This document shows, piece after piece, positions 1 through 13,000 of a stretch of 31,093 bases of DNA. Each line of letters starts with the position of its first letter. Position 1 is the stretch's first letter. The notes under the pieces were generated by a model. That model was given only the letters and a program-made list of their open reading frames with translations, was not told the origin of the DNA and did no database searches. The DNA comes from Plakobranchus ocellatus (lineage: Eukaryota > Mollusca > Gastropoda > Plakobranchidae): assembly GCA_019648995.1 (NCBI GenBank), contig BLXT01002328.1:413230-444322 (forward strand), in the 5' to 3' direction. Made by a program: the position numbers and the translations under genes.

Positions 1-118
1 TATATAAACTTCTTTATAGTTCTAGTTTACTTTTGCAAGTTTAATTTTTTTTTCCCTTTCAATATCCAATTTTCATCTTAATAAAGAATTATTTTTTAAT
101 TATTTTTTTCTCATGAAG

Positions 119-282
119 GGGGCCAGTGGAGTGTGGAGGTGATGACAGGGTCAGATGGAACCACTGGTTATGTCAATGATGTCATTGTTGTCTTCTGTGG
201 AAAAAAACGCGAGAGCACACCTGTTAGTCTCACTACTGAGCATGATAACCCATTCCAGGCTCAAATGACTGACAGGTTTGAG
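119..282 (+). CDS. LOXHD1-like exon a: PLAT1 N-terminal half
   Basis: The exon is 164 nt, entering in phase 1 and leaving in phase 0. The acceptor is CTCATGAAG at 110-118, after a T-run; the donor is GAG|GTGAGT. It encodes GQWSVEVMTG, then VNDVIVVFCG and ends DRFE, the first strands of a PLAT domain up to the conserved Asp-x-Phe. It has the same length and phase as the PLAT3 exon at 11303. An alternative acceptor a few bases downstream (CCAG at 122-125) is possible but would remove the Gly-Gln start. Confidence 0.85.
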
Positions 283-3200
283 GTGAGTTTCAAATGTACA
301 GCGCATTGAAAGCTTCCTCTCGGACTTCTAAGTTAAAAATGGAAAATGGCTTCCATGTTTTAACACACATTTGGATGCTCCAAAGAAGCACCTGTTTTCT
401 GCTATAGGTATATCTGATTACATAAATTACAGATCCAAGTAAAACAGAATAGACCTACTTTGAATTATATGGCGCTTTTCCTTCAACTAATGTTTTTTTT
501 TTAGTTGCTTCATAATTCATCTTTTGATTGAATGTTTAAAGAATGAACTACTCAACTCTGAAACTTTTGCCGTTTTTAAAACTTTAAAGTCATAAGACTT
601 ATAGAGTGATCTTATTATTTTCATTATTGTTTACATTGATTCGAACAATTAAAAAAAAATTCTTTACAGTCGTTATTGGAGAACATACATTTTGATTTTT
701 TGTTGTTGTGTTTCACAAAATACTCGTGCACTTGTTGTAGTCATAAAATTATCATCAATAGTTAAAATTTTCCTCAAGGTGAGCCTGTCTGAAGATGTAG
801 GAGATTTGATCAAAATGAGGATTGGGTTCAAAGAAAACTCGCAGGTCAAATCTTGGCACCTGAAGCGGGTAAATTTTTTGGATTTTGTTTTGTTTCGTTT
901 TTCCACTTGTTTGTATTCTTTGATGGTCATAAATCAAACTGGAAATTGTGAATATCCATTTTTTAAGCCATATATTCATATGTGTCATTTTTCATGTAGT
1001 TACTAAGCTATCAACATATTTCTTCAATGCCAAAAAAAAAAAAAAATCAATTGATTAGTCATGTGTGGATAGAGGCATTTCAAAAATATAAGAACAAGAC
1101 CAAGAAATAAAGTGAAATAAATTATAGAGATTTCCTAATATTATATTTCGTCCTTTAAAAAATGCAACATTACTTTTTACTCAATGCTTTTTTTTTTAAT
1201 CTAAATTTCAAATCATACTAGACCTTAAAAGTTGACTAAATTCATAATAAGTCAAATAATTAACATGTGAGCATATGTTATTTTTCTCCACATCTAAATC
1301 ATTTTTAGCTGTTAGAGGAGCTCTGTGTTGTAGCATTTCCTTATTGGATCTAGGATTCAGAATGTTCTTCCATAGTTTCCTCATTCCCTACATCCACCAG
1401 TCATGCCTGTTCTTATGATATTCTTCAGCCCATTCTTTCTAGCTGAGACCTATAATTGATATTGATTGTTATTTTTATCTTCTTTATCAACAAATCCCCA
1501 GTCCAACATTTCAAAAATTTATTCATTACCTGCTTTTAAAAGATTCATTTTGAGGATGTGGATACAAAAGACACGTTCTGGTCATCATTCTCCCGGCCTA
1601 TAGCAGTCACTGAAACATCAGATGGTTGGACAGAATTCCCAATAGTCTGGCCAGGAGTCTTTATTCTGCCTGGTAAATCTGTTCATTTTCTCATATACTC
1701 ACATTAACTCATATTAGTCTTAAATTCATAAAAGTGATTGTCAAACTGTTTTTTTTTTTTTTTTAAGTTCCTTAAAGATTTTAAGGTTATAAGGTTTTTA
1801 AGTTTGACAATGCACTCCACTTAATTTGACATCTCTCAATCTGACATTTCACTCAATTTGACACACTTCAAAAGTCCCAAATAATTACCTCTTAACCTTT
1901 ACTAACAGATTTTTCCTCAAAATCGACATGCTGCTGAGCTCATTTTTCTTGATTCGACAGTTCCCATCCAGTTTTCAAATAAACTAAAACACAGTGACAG
2001 TCTCTTGCAGCAAAGTTAATGTGCCTAATAACACAGACTATTCATTGTGATTGGGTCACTGCTTGAATAATCAGATGGGGGTTATCACTCTTGTGCATGT
2101 GTTTGTGCCTAGCTGGCAGCAAAGGAGAAGACTGTGTTAGCCTTCTTTTAATTTAATAATGAATACTGTGGTAAAAGACCACCTTCTTCTCCCCTCACTG
2201 TTTTTTTTCTGCTTTATGGCTTGTTTTTCTTACAATTCAACTTTCTTTTAATTCAACATGAGTGAGCGGGTCCCTTTGATGTCAAATTATCAGGTGTTCA
2301 CTGTATATAATTTAGGCAGATCATACTGCATTGAATTATAATTGCTTTATAAATGGACAATGTAATTTTTTGTAAAATATACCCATATAATAAATTTATG
2401 GCATTTTGTTGTGAAATATAAATTGTAATTATATGAAAAAAAAATATAGTTTTGTTGCAAACTTCAGAATATACTTTCTAATCTCTGTAAATGATGAGCC
2501 TTTTTGTTGCTTTAGACACTAATATAACTTTGCTTTGGTGTGGTAAAAATGATTTCATTGTGTGCATTAATGGAAGAATATTGTTTTAATATAGCTATGG
2601 TAAATCTTGCTTGACACAATAAGCACAAAGGCTAGCTTTATATTGTTTTGCTTTTCAATGGGTTTTTGATGATGATATCTGATGAGAGATTATAGTGTGC
2701 CACACATTTCTTTGTGCACATGACTATAAAAATGTTTTAAGACCAGGCTAAGTGAGTTTGAAGATGGATTTTGAACTTTTTCAATCATTGAAACAGCCTA
2801 CAAAAAGGACAATATCTTGAGCTTTGTGAGGTTAAAATTGGATGTTGGTACTGATTCAGATGTTGGAAGTTTTAAAGTTTTGAAAAAAAATTTGATGAAA
2901 GAAAAAAACTGAAAATCGTTTTTTTTTAAATGCTGTATTTCATCATCTGAAACACTCGTATTTGTCTAAAACAAATACTCCTGACATTTTCTGTGGTACC
3001 AATCTCTGAATTAGTGACTCTTTACATACACAGTTACTGATATAAATCTTAAAACTGTGCTGTGATTCTAACATTATATTTGCTAAAGAAATAATAATAG
3101 TAAAGTTATGTTAATATCAATAAATTATATTAACATCATTTTGATGTGGTAATACTGTTCTTGCAAGAGAGCAAAAATATTATTGATATGGACTTAATTT

Positions 3201-6200
3201 TATTTGTTACTGGTTATTCCCCAGTGGTCAAGTATTATGTGACAGTTGTTACCGCTGATTCTCCTGGTGCTGGCACTAACCAGGCTATAGTGGTCAAGCT
3301 GGACGGCCAAATGGGCAGCACAGGGTATCGCAGGCTTCAGGATTCAAGTACAGAAAGGCCACATTTCCAACCAGGGCAGGTATGAACAAATAAAGAGCTA
3401 TTTATCATGAGCATTTCAATGTGACTCTGTCCCTTCTTGCTACCAATATATCAATCTCAAAAATGGTCTGCTACAAATGTAAAGTTAGTCTAGGTGATTA
3501 TTTTGGCTCTCTAAATTGTAAAACAATGGGTGTGGAATCATATTGAATTATAATAAAAGAATGAAGCCTAAAATTCAAAGTAGACTAGTGTTGATATAAA
3601 ATATTTGATAAATTATTTTCATTTGGATGTTTCCCTTTAATTGAAAATAACATCTGAATTATGCCAGCGACAAATTTCCTTTCAAATTTTGTTTATTAGT
3701 TACCCTAATTGAACTTTGATGTTCTGCTTGCTTTTTAACCCATGCTATGTGCGGCACTTTCTTTAAAAATGCTGGTAATTGAGACCCAATTTCTTGCAAA
3801 GAGACACTGGTGATCTGGTCATGTAAAACCGAGATTACCTTTGAAGAGACATAGCTGATCAGGTCATGTAAGATCCACCTACCTTCAAAAAGATACTGTG
3901 GATTGGGTTGTATAAGCCCTAGAATTTGTAAAAGAAAGATGTGAATTAGGCTACACAATTAAATCTTGTCTGTGCTGATTTATGTTTTTGATGATCACTA
4001 ATTCCAAAGAGTGTTTATGTGCACACGGATGCAGGATTTCATGGTTCAAAGAAAGGAGCAAAACTGCTGCTTTGATTCCCATGGCAAAAACCTTTGCAGA
4101 CTATGGATAATGCCTGAACTTTACCTTCCATTCCTTGCACTGTAGCTCCCTTCAGTTGCTGGTTTCTTTATCAGTATCATGTTCAGCATTTTCTGAATCA
4201 CCCCCTCAACTTCTTCAGTTTCACCATTTGACTATATCTCTGTTGGCCTTTCAGAATTATGTCATGACTCTCCTATTTCATAACCATCATTGTCTCTCTC
4301 AGTAGTGTTGATAAAGAATCTCTTTCCATGTGCGAATTTCTTGTATTTTAGGGTGACATTCAGCCATTCTGTTTCCTTTATTTTAAATCTTTCATAAATG
4401 TATGTGTTCTCAAGATTAGTCCTGCAATTACTTAGAGAACAATTGAAGGTAACAAGATAAGCATTGATTTGCATGTATGCCTTTCCATATATACTATCAA
4501 CCAAGCCATACTTTCATGTAAGAAAAATGTCTCAAGTGTGAAGGACACAAGAAAGCCAGAATGTTGCAGTTCAATAGTATTGCTCTAAATTTTTCGAACA
4601 TATTTTTTCAGTCTCTTGTCAAAGACTAAGTACTCAAATCTTCGATCTTTCCCCTTAGTCTCCACCCTCTCCTCCTGTTCTTTGTCATCAGTCTTTGCCT
4701 GTTGTCATCAGTTATCATCGTCCCTCTCCTCTTTTTTTCCTTATTTCTCTCCTTCTCTTTTTCTTTCTCTTCATCCTCCTCTTCTTTCTTATTCTTACAT
4801 TCTTTTCATTTTTCCACTAATTGTATTTCTTCCTTTTCTCTTCCTCCTCCTATATTTCTCTTCTACTTCTTCCTTGCCTTTGCTATCAATGTTTGTATAT
4901 ATATATATAAAAGCTTCTTGCCTTCCAAGTCTGATGTGTGTGATGCATACATATTGCAAAAAACTTAGACTAGGTTGTAAAACAAAAACAAAACTTTAGT
5001 CCATTTTTTGTATGTGTGTGTGTGTGTGTGTGTGTAAATGGGTGTGTGTTGGGGGGTGGGGGGTTGTTAGCCCGGCGTCACACAGAGAAAGTCATTCGTC
5101 GCTCGCCATACGTCATTCGTCACTCGACGCTAATGAACACTATATGGAATCAATCGAGCGTCACACAGGAGATCCATATTCCATACGCCGTACGACGTAT
5201 GACGCAAACGTACCTAAATTTCAGTCACACAAAAAAAGCCATTCGTCATTCGCCGTTTGCCACTGGCCTCATCGACACGGTCTTGTGACTTTGTTCATGC
5301 GCCGCTCGACCCCTCCCGTAAGCCGTTCGTTTTGTAATGCACTTGTTCATTAATTTTGTCTTCCATACGCCGATCGGCAGACTGTGAACATTAACTTACC
5401 GCAAAGTAATGACAAGCCTTTCCTCAGGACATATAGACTTTCTGTAATTGGTCCAACCGGGTGAAATGTGAGGTTCTACAATTGTCAAAAGCTCGAAGAA
5501 TGAGCGTTGTGACATTCTTGTGTAATTGAAAAATTTTTCGTCATCCTTGATAATTTCTTTAAACAATGTATGATATTCGCTTTCTACTTCACGTGAGGCA
5601 TAAATAGGTCTGACAAACATCGAGCGCTTTTTAGTTTTTCTTCGATAATACTTTCCACCACAGAAAAATCACCATCTCGATGTCAGCCATACTTTTTTTT
5701 GCCAGCATTGACCCGCGTGTGTACGTTCTGTTTGACTGGTTGCAAAAGTCGTACGACGTATGACTTTTATTGTGGAAAGAACGGCATATGACGATAACCT
5801 ATAATTTTATTTTCCTCTCGTAAGCGGCGTATGGAAATTGAAAGTGCGGCGAGTGGCTTGGTTTAATGCGAGCGGCGTATAACGTATGACTTTCTCTGTG
5901 TGCCACCGACCTTAGAGATCCTTCAGCTTGTCACACAGCAGTTCCCAGATTTGACTTCCGACTTTTGCAAAGTTGATCTGTTATCCTGTTATCATTTTAA
6001 ATTCAGAAAAAAGTCTATAAAGTGAACTGGAACAATTTAGAGCCCTGGTTGAGAGAAATTTTATAGGAACTGAGAATATGTTGTGTAGTCTGTTTGCCTT
6101 GGTACAATGGGCATATGATATTATCTTTCATTCCCGAACCCATTAGATTTGCATTTGAGGGCTTAGAGGAGCCATGTGAAAGATCTCATTCTTCTTACAC

Positions 6201-6448
6201 TTTCCAGGCTTCCTCACTGTCCCTGTTTGGATTGGTGAACTACTTTGAATTTACTAAAAGTCCTCTTTGAATCTTATTTTGTCAAAAATTATGACTGTCT
6301 TTTTGTCTTTATCTTCTGTTTTTGATCATTACTTTGTTTGCTATGTTTTCAATCCTTTCCTTCGGGTCTGTGTGAGACCAATTAAGGCATTTCATAAAAA
6401 GTCATCACTTGCTCATGCTCATTCTTCAAGTCTAGAGCAGTCTGCCTG

Positions 6449-6528
<80 letters not shown>

Positions 6529-9026
6529 CCTGTCTTTTTCCTCCCCTCCCCCTCTTCCTCTCTTCTTCTTCTAGCTTTCTCTCTGTGTATCATCCCGTAA
6601 TTTTGGCTGTACAAGCTCAAACCTCACTTAACTGAGAATTGTCTGCTTAAAGGCAGATATCAGCTCATTGCGATCTTGTCGTCTGCTCATCAAAAGACGT
6701 CGGTTGCCTTTTTTTTTTTAACTATCATTTTTATGAATAATTTAAATAAAAAAAAGTTATAGCTCACGCCGAAGGCGCTTGTGGTAAAATTGCAGTCTTT
6801 TAATGCTTGGCCATTCTCAACCCTGAGAAATACATGTCACACTGGAGCGTAGTAGATTTTCTCTTTATTTTTGTTTATTTCTTTTTAATTATTAGTCCAT
6901 GACCAAGTGCTTTTGGCATGTTGTCAGGTCTTACAGGATCCGATCACTATTAGGCTGAAAGCATCCTGGAGGCAGCAGTTCATGTGTCCAACTTTACACC
7001 TGCCACATGTTTGTAATCTTTCTAGTTTCTTTGGTGCAAAGGCATTCCAAGTCAGTTTCAGCTTTCATCTAATCAAGGCATCAGAGCTATCCTTTGCATA
7101 TTACAGCGTGATGTCACTTCAGTTGCTCTGTTGGATAAGGGAAACAGGGTTGCCTTTACATGACAAGGCACAATTCTACTGACTTGCCACACAAACTAAG
7201 GCCAGTCTTGTCATGCAAAGTGTCAGGCTTACTTGTTAGTGGGTAAAGCATAGTACAGCTACAAGTCAGCGTCGCCTCCAGTATGTTTCTAGCCTTAGGG
7301 TGGATCATTGTTAAAACCAGCTGGTCAGTCAGATGTTTCTTAAACAATTGAATCGTTTTTTTGGATATATTTGTGGACAGGGATGCTATGAGTACGGCAG
7401 TAAACATGTTGCTCACATTGCTCCGGTTTTTCTTTTGCTATAGACGTGGAATGAAATGTCATGAAGGGAATAAAATTTCAATATTGTTTGCATTTAGCAG
7501 TTTTTATTCTTAAAAGATAGAAATCTAAAGGAAAGTTTTTGTTTTTTTTATTTTTATCATTTTTCAAGCACTAAAATAATTCTTATTTGGCATTGTCTCA
7601 AAACAAAATTAGAAATGCTTTCAATTTTAGGAACAATATTCATGATTCTAGTGTTGATTTTAAGTGTTCCACTTGTATTGAAGAACTTTGATGATTACCT
7701 TCCTTTCAAACCTTGTTCTTTGTAAAGATTTATCTATTTCTATAGTCTTAAAGGCAGCTATTTTGGAATACAAGACAAAATTTAAAAAAAAATAAAAGTC
7801 AGTTTTAGCTTGCAGTTGGCTATTTGAAAACGGTAATGATGATTGTTGTTTTTTACTGCGTTATAAAACAATATTGATTTCTCTATAACAATCTGATTGG
7901 AAAATTGAATCAAATGTCGATGCTATGTGTATTAAACTTTTGAAGTACCTATTCACAAAAAGTGTACTTTAAAGTTTAGATATGCTGCCATCAATGCATT
8001 GGCTGGAGAAAGGTGAAGGGAAAATTGACCTTAAACATCCAATGATAATTTTAAACAATCATGGTTTAGGTTAAATAAAATTAGAAGGATATTTCCAAGT
8101 TTAGATATGCCTGCCATCAATGCATTGGCTGGAGAAAAGAGAAGGGAAAATTGACCTTAAACATCCAAAGATAATATTAAACAATCATGGGTATAGGTCA
8201 AATAACATTAAAAGTAAAAGGAGCAATTCATTGTTACTCTTGTACAACAATTCATTGTTACTCTTTCTTAAACCCATCTCAGACTGACTCATTTGTCATT
8301 GAAGCTGTTAGTTTGTTGACTCTGGACAGTGTTACTATCGGTCACTCCAGTGAAAATGCAGGTAATGCTCAGTTGCTGATTTTTTAATGATTGTAGAGCG
8401 TGAGATAGATCTACAGTGAATGAGAAGGAAAGATATTTTGAGAGAGAGAGAGAGAGGAAAAAAGAAAAGGGGAGAGAGGAAGAAATATACATAGCAAGAG
8501 GAGGGAGCAGAGGAGAGTGGGAAGGAAGATGGACCCGCAAGCAGGCAGCTGATAAATGGGCAGAAAAGAAAGAAACAAATCAAAACTTGATAGAAAGTTG
8601 AAGATTTTTTTCAGCCTCTATTCAAAGGAAAAAAAAAGAAGAGAAAGATAATCCAGAGTCTAAAGCTTTTCTAAAACTCCAAAGATTGTAATAAATAATA
8701 TGATGAATTAGAATCCACAAATAGTTTTTGCCTTTTTCAAAGACGGATTTTTCTTATTGCTTCTGTTCACCAGGTGATGGCTGGTTCTTACTACGGGTGA
8801 CAATCAAACCTGACAATGAAGAGGATTCTTACATTTTTGTTTGTAACAGGTGAAAGAAGTATAAGAACCAAAAAGGTTAAAGACAGAAAACTTAAATCAA
8901 TGATGAATAAATTGTTGCAGCTATAATGATAGTTGCAATAATGAAGAAAAAGAGGCACAAAATAAAAAAATAACTTCTTTGGGGTTTTTTTCTATGTGTG
9001 TGTGCATATATATATGTGTGTGTATA

Positions 9027-9073
<47 letters not shown>

Positions 9074-10022
9074 TATGGCCAACTTATCTTTTATGTATAT
9101 TTATGTTTTTTTCCCAAAATTAGTGATAACCCTTCAGTATGATTTTACAGTCCTAAAATTGAGTTTATTAATTATTTAAAGATATGTGTTTTACAAAATA
9201 GAGAAAAAAAACATTTTCACACTGTTGATTGGGAGATTTACTTTTTTTTCTTCTAGTTACTAGTCAGCTCAAAATTTTGGAAAAGATAAAAAAAAAATGA
9301 TATCTTTTTAAGGGGAAAGTATGTTCAAAACTTTCATTTTTAAGTCTTTGTTAAAACGAGCCTAATTACTCAATTTTAAATATTTTCATGATATGGTGTT
9401 ACTTGTGTCATTTTTTTGTAAATACCAGATGGTTGGATGCAGGTCAGGATGATGGAGAAACCATGCGGACTCTGTATCCAACAGATGGTGACAACTACTC
9501 AAGTGCTTTGCATACTGCAAGGACACCAGATAAAGGGGAGGCAGAAGAGGAAGTGAACAACACACCCATTGAGGCTATCACAGTGGCACCTGTGGCGAGT
9601 AAAAAAAAGAGTTCATCTCCAGATCTGTATGAAAGTGAGCAATTTTTTTATGCGTGGGTGTTGGTATAGTGTATCAAATGATTTACATATTATTGAAGTT
9701 TTGAAGAAATCAAACAGAAAATTGTTTTGCAAATTTTTAGTCGCAGATTTCATTTTGGAAATATAGATTTATAAATAGAATACAGATATATTTTTTTAAG
9801 TATAATATCAAATATTAACTCAATATATTTTTTCAACTTAATAAAATGACTTCATCCTGCCAGAACATATTAGAGTGCTGAAAATGGCAAATTGTTATCA
9901 TTTCAAGATTTATGAAAGTGAAATATGTGACATATAAAAATGTCACATGGAAACACAATTTTTGGGGTACTTGCATAGATGTTGTTTTAACCCTAATTGG
10001 TATAATTACTAGTATTGCATAT

Positions 10023-10089
<67 letters not shown>

Positions 10090-13000
10090 ATTACAGGGGG
10101 GGGAGTTCCAATTTCAAATTTTATGTGTATGAACAAAATTTCAAATGAAGGGGATTTTAACTATCTTGTGAATCATTTAGGCGGATAGATGGTGCGTTTT
10201 TTTAGGAGATATCCTTTTATGTAGGTTTTCCCTATGTTGTCTATTTCATGCAAAAACTTCATCTTGATCTAGACAGAGAGGATTTTTCTTATTTACAGAG
10301 GTTAATTTTGCTTTAGTTTCAAGAGATAAAAAAGACTCAGAGAAGAGGAAAGCAAGGAAAAATTATGTCTAAGAAAGCAGCGAACAATTACATCTAATGT
10401 TGCCAACAGGGGTGTTTGGATTATGAGATCACATTTAACAAAGAAAACGAGAGTAGTAAATCCTAAATTCTAGACAGCTTTGATTTATAAGAAATTTAAA
10501 TTATTGGATTTAGGCCTTCACTTTTCCACAGCAATCACTTAAGCTCTGAAAGAGAGAAATCTTTCAGTTTTTATGGGGGTTTTATGTTCTAAAATATGAT
10601 TTAGTTAAACTTATTTTATTATAAGGTGAAGACAACCAACAAGAAGCAGAAAGAAGAAAATCGCTGGATGATGCAGTGATTGAGCACTCTGAAGTGGAGC
10701 CAAAGGATGTAAAGCCAGAGACTCCAAGTCCTAGAGGTAGCAATGCTTTATTTTTTAATATCTAATAATGAAAAAAAAAACAGGGTTAAAAAAATAAGAA
10801 AAAACAAATAGCTAAAGAAAAACTATGTCAAGAATCCCACTAAGTAAAAGCAATAAAATTCCTATAAAAGACACTAACCTCTAAGAGCAAGAATCTTTTT
10901 GCAATTTCTGAAGCTCAAACATTATTTGCAAATATTACTGTCACAATGTGCCAAGCTGGCTGGCTTTGGAATAAAAATAGTTCCAATTTTAAATTGACAG
11001 CACTGGCATAAGGAAGAGAGAGTGTAGCTTGGGACCCAACTACATTATTGATGAGGAGGATGCTGCTCATCATAGCTTAACTCATACATGAATTCAAGTA
11101 CCCATTCTCCCTTTTTGTTAAAGAAATCGGTTTCAGAATGATGCTTCATCTTATTCAAGTAAATTCTAAATCCAGAACTGAACAGTTTTTGTATCAGAGC
11201 CATTTTGTCAGCTATAACCAGTAATTCTATTTTAAATTGACGTCATCTGCAAAAAAACTTATTTTAATACAGTGACTCGATTGTTTTTTCCCCATCATTT
11301 AGCGGGAGACTGGCATGTATACACAGTGACTGCATCTGAGGCTGACAGTTGGACTGATGCGAATGTGACTTTGTCTATTTTTGGTACCAAAGGTCATTCT
11401 GGACCTCTCCCACTGGGATCCAAAGATCAAGGAAGCTTCCAGGCAGGCCAGACAGATCAGTTTGAAGTTAGTGTTGAAATGATATTAAAGTAAATTTTTT
11501 GGGAAAGCATAGGTCAGGCTACATCACAATCTGAAAGTAACAGCACAGCCTATTATATGAAACCTCATCACAAATGGTTAATCTAGCTTCTGCAAAAAAT
11601 TTAAATGCACAGTGCATGATGCAGTCACATTTTTTCATATCACATTTTTTCCACATTTTCTGTCCTTTTTGACGCTTGGCTTTTTTCATCCATATTGTCA
11701 TCATTATATCCACTGCAGCCTATAGATTACTATAGAAGGTGTGATTTATAATTGGAAAGATAGAGTAAATATATAAGCTTGTCTTCTGTTCATTGAACAG
11801 AAAATAAAAAAAATAAAAATCAGCATGCATAGATAATTTTGTAATAAGGCTTAGAACAAACAGGGTGTGTGCTTTAGTAGAAATAGGGGTAGATGGAATG
11901 TGAAATTTCACATTGATAGTAAGTATCCAAAGTTAAGCGGTTGTTTGTTTACAAAGATATTGCATTCGCTTGTCATTCTTGCCAGCAATATGGCAATGAG
12001 TGCTGGTTCCTGCAGGCCGCATCACTGATTTCAGGGTAGACCTGTGAATCTATGCCTTTGAGCATGGTGGACTAGAATAGATTAGCACATACTTGCCTTT
12101 GTTTTTTTTGTTTTTTGTTTTGTTTTTTTTTGGGGGGGGGGTCGGTTTTGTAACATTGGGAATTGTGTCATGAAATTTTGTATTTTTAAAACTTTTTTTG
12201 GCTTTTTTTGCCTTAAAATGGTTTTTGTAAAAAGAGAAATCAGGTTAATGGGAATCAGATGCACACAGCATTTTAATGTTCTGCTTAACTGTCTCTGAAA
12301 TCAGCTGAAGACTCCTCAGTTTCAGTTTGCTTTTTTTTTTTTTAATGATGTTAAAATTATATGTATGAGTTTCTGTTAATGTCATTGGATATTATTCTTT
12401 GTGGTACGAAATACAATTATTGGTTTGGGAAGCTTTTAAAGTCAACACACACCTTATGTGTAGCAGTTAAAATGTAGTTGGAAAATTGCTAAACATACTG
12501 CTACTGGTTTTCACTTGTGGAGCAAACAAAAAGTACACATTTTTTTTTTTCTTTTTTTTTTACCTTTAATTAATTGATAGCAATATTTATTACACAACCA
12601 AGGTAAATCAGACAAAGCCACTATGGATCCTTTTTTCCTGGAGCCTTTTTAAAATATGTTACTCAAAAAAGGTATTTAAAGTACAGTCTTCAAATTAACA
12701 TAAGAAGTACTGTCTTCAAATCAACATTACAAGTACTGTCTTCAATTCCACATATCTATTGGCCATAAAGTCATCAAATTCACATATCTATTGACCAAAG
12801 TGGGGTAGAGACATAAAAGTTGTTTTTCTCAATACAAGTGTAGATAATGAGCCGAGATATCATGCTCAAAACTAAATGTTTCCAAAATAAGAAATTATCA
12901 AGCTTACCTCACATTTAGGAAAGTTTATTAACATTTGTAATTTGGTTAGTTTTGATTAATACAGCAATTGTTTCATTCGCACATTTCCCTTGCTTGTTTA

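Larger units (their letters stand above)
3380..8282 (+). other. Intron d-e, repeat-rich (4.9 kb)
   Basis: This second-largest intron holds the 3794 tandem repeat, the pyrimidine tract, the Harbinger remnant, the CT microsatellite, MITE copy 1 and the 125-bp duplication. The stretches 3925-4640, 5915-6447 and 7300-7970 show nothing recognisable. Confidence 0.8.

Noticed and set aside
3794..3924. CRISPR-like array
   Set aside because: Units are diverged and contiguous with no unique spacers, inside an animal intron.
3659..3958. 99-codon minus-strand frame
   Set aside because: It reads across the degenerate 45-bp tandem repeat in an intron; the repeat explains its internal similarity.
4616..4999. 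127-codon Ser/Phe/Leu-rich frame resembling membrane segments
   Set aside because: It is produced by the pyrimidine-rich tract; the hydrophobicity is a codon artefact.
6267..6635. 122-codon Ser-Leu repeat frame, and the Arg-Glu frame opposite
   Set aside because: It is translation of a CT microsatellite with no domain or splice support.
9912..10148. Ile-Tyr-Ile repeat proteins on both strands
   Set aside because: They are reading frames through the TA microsatellite at 10018-10086.
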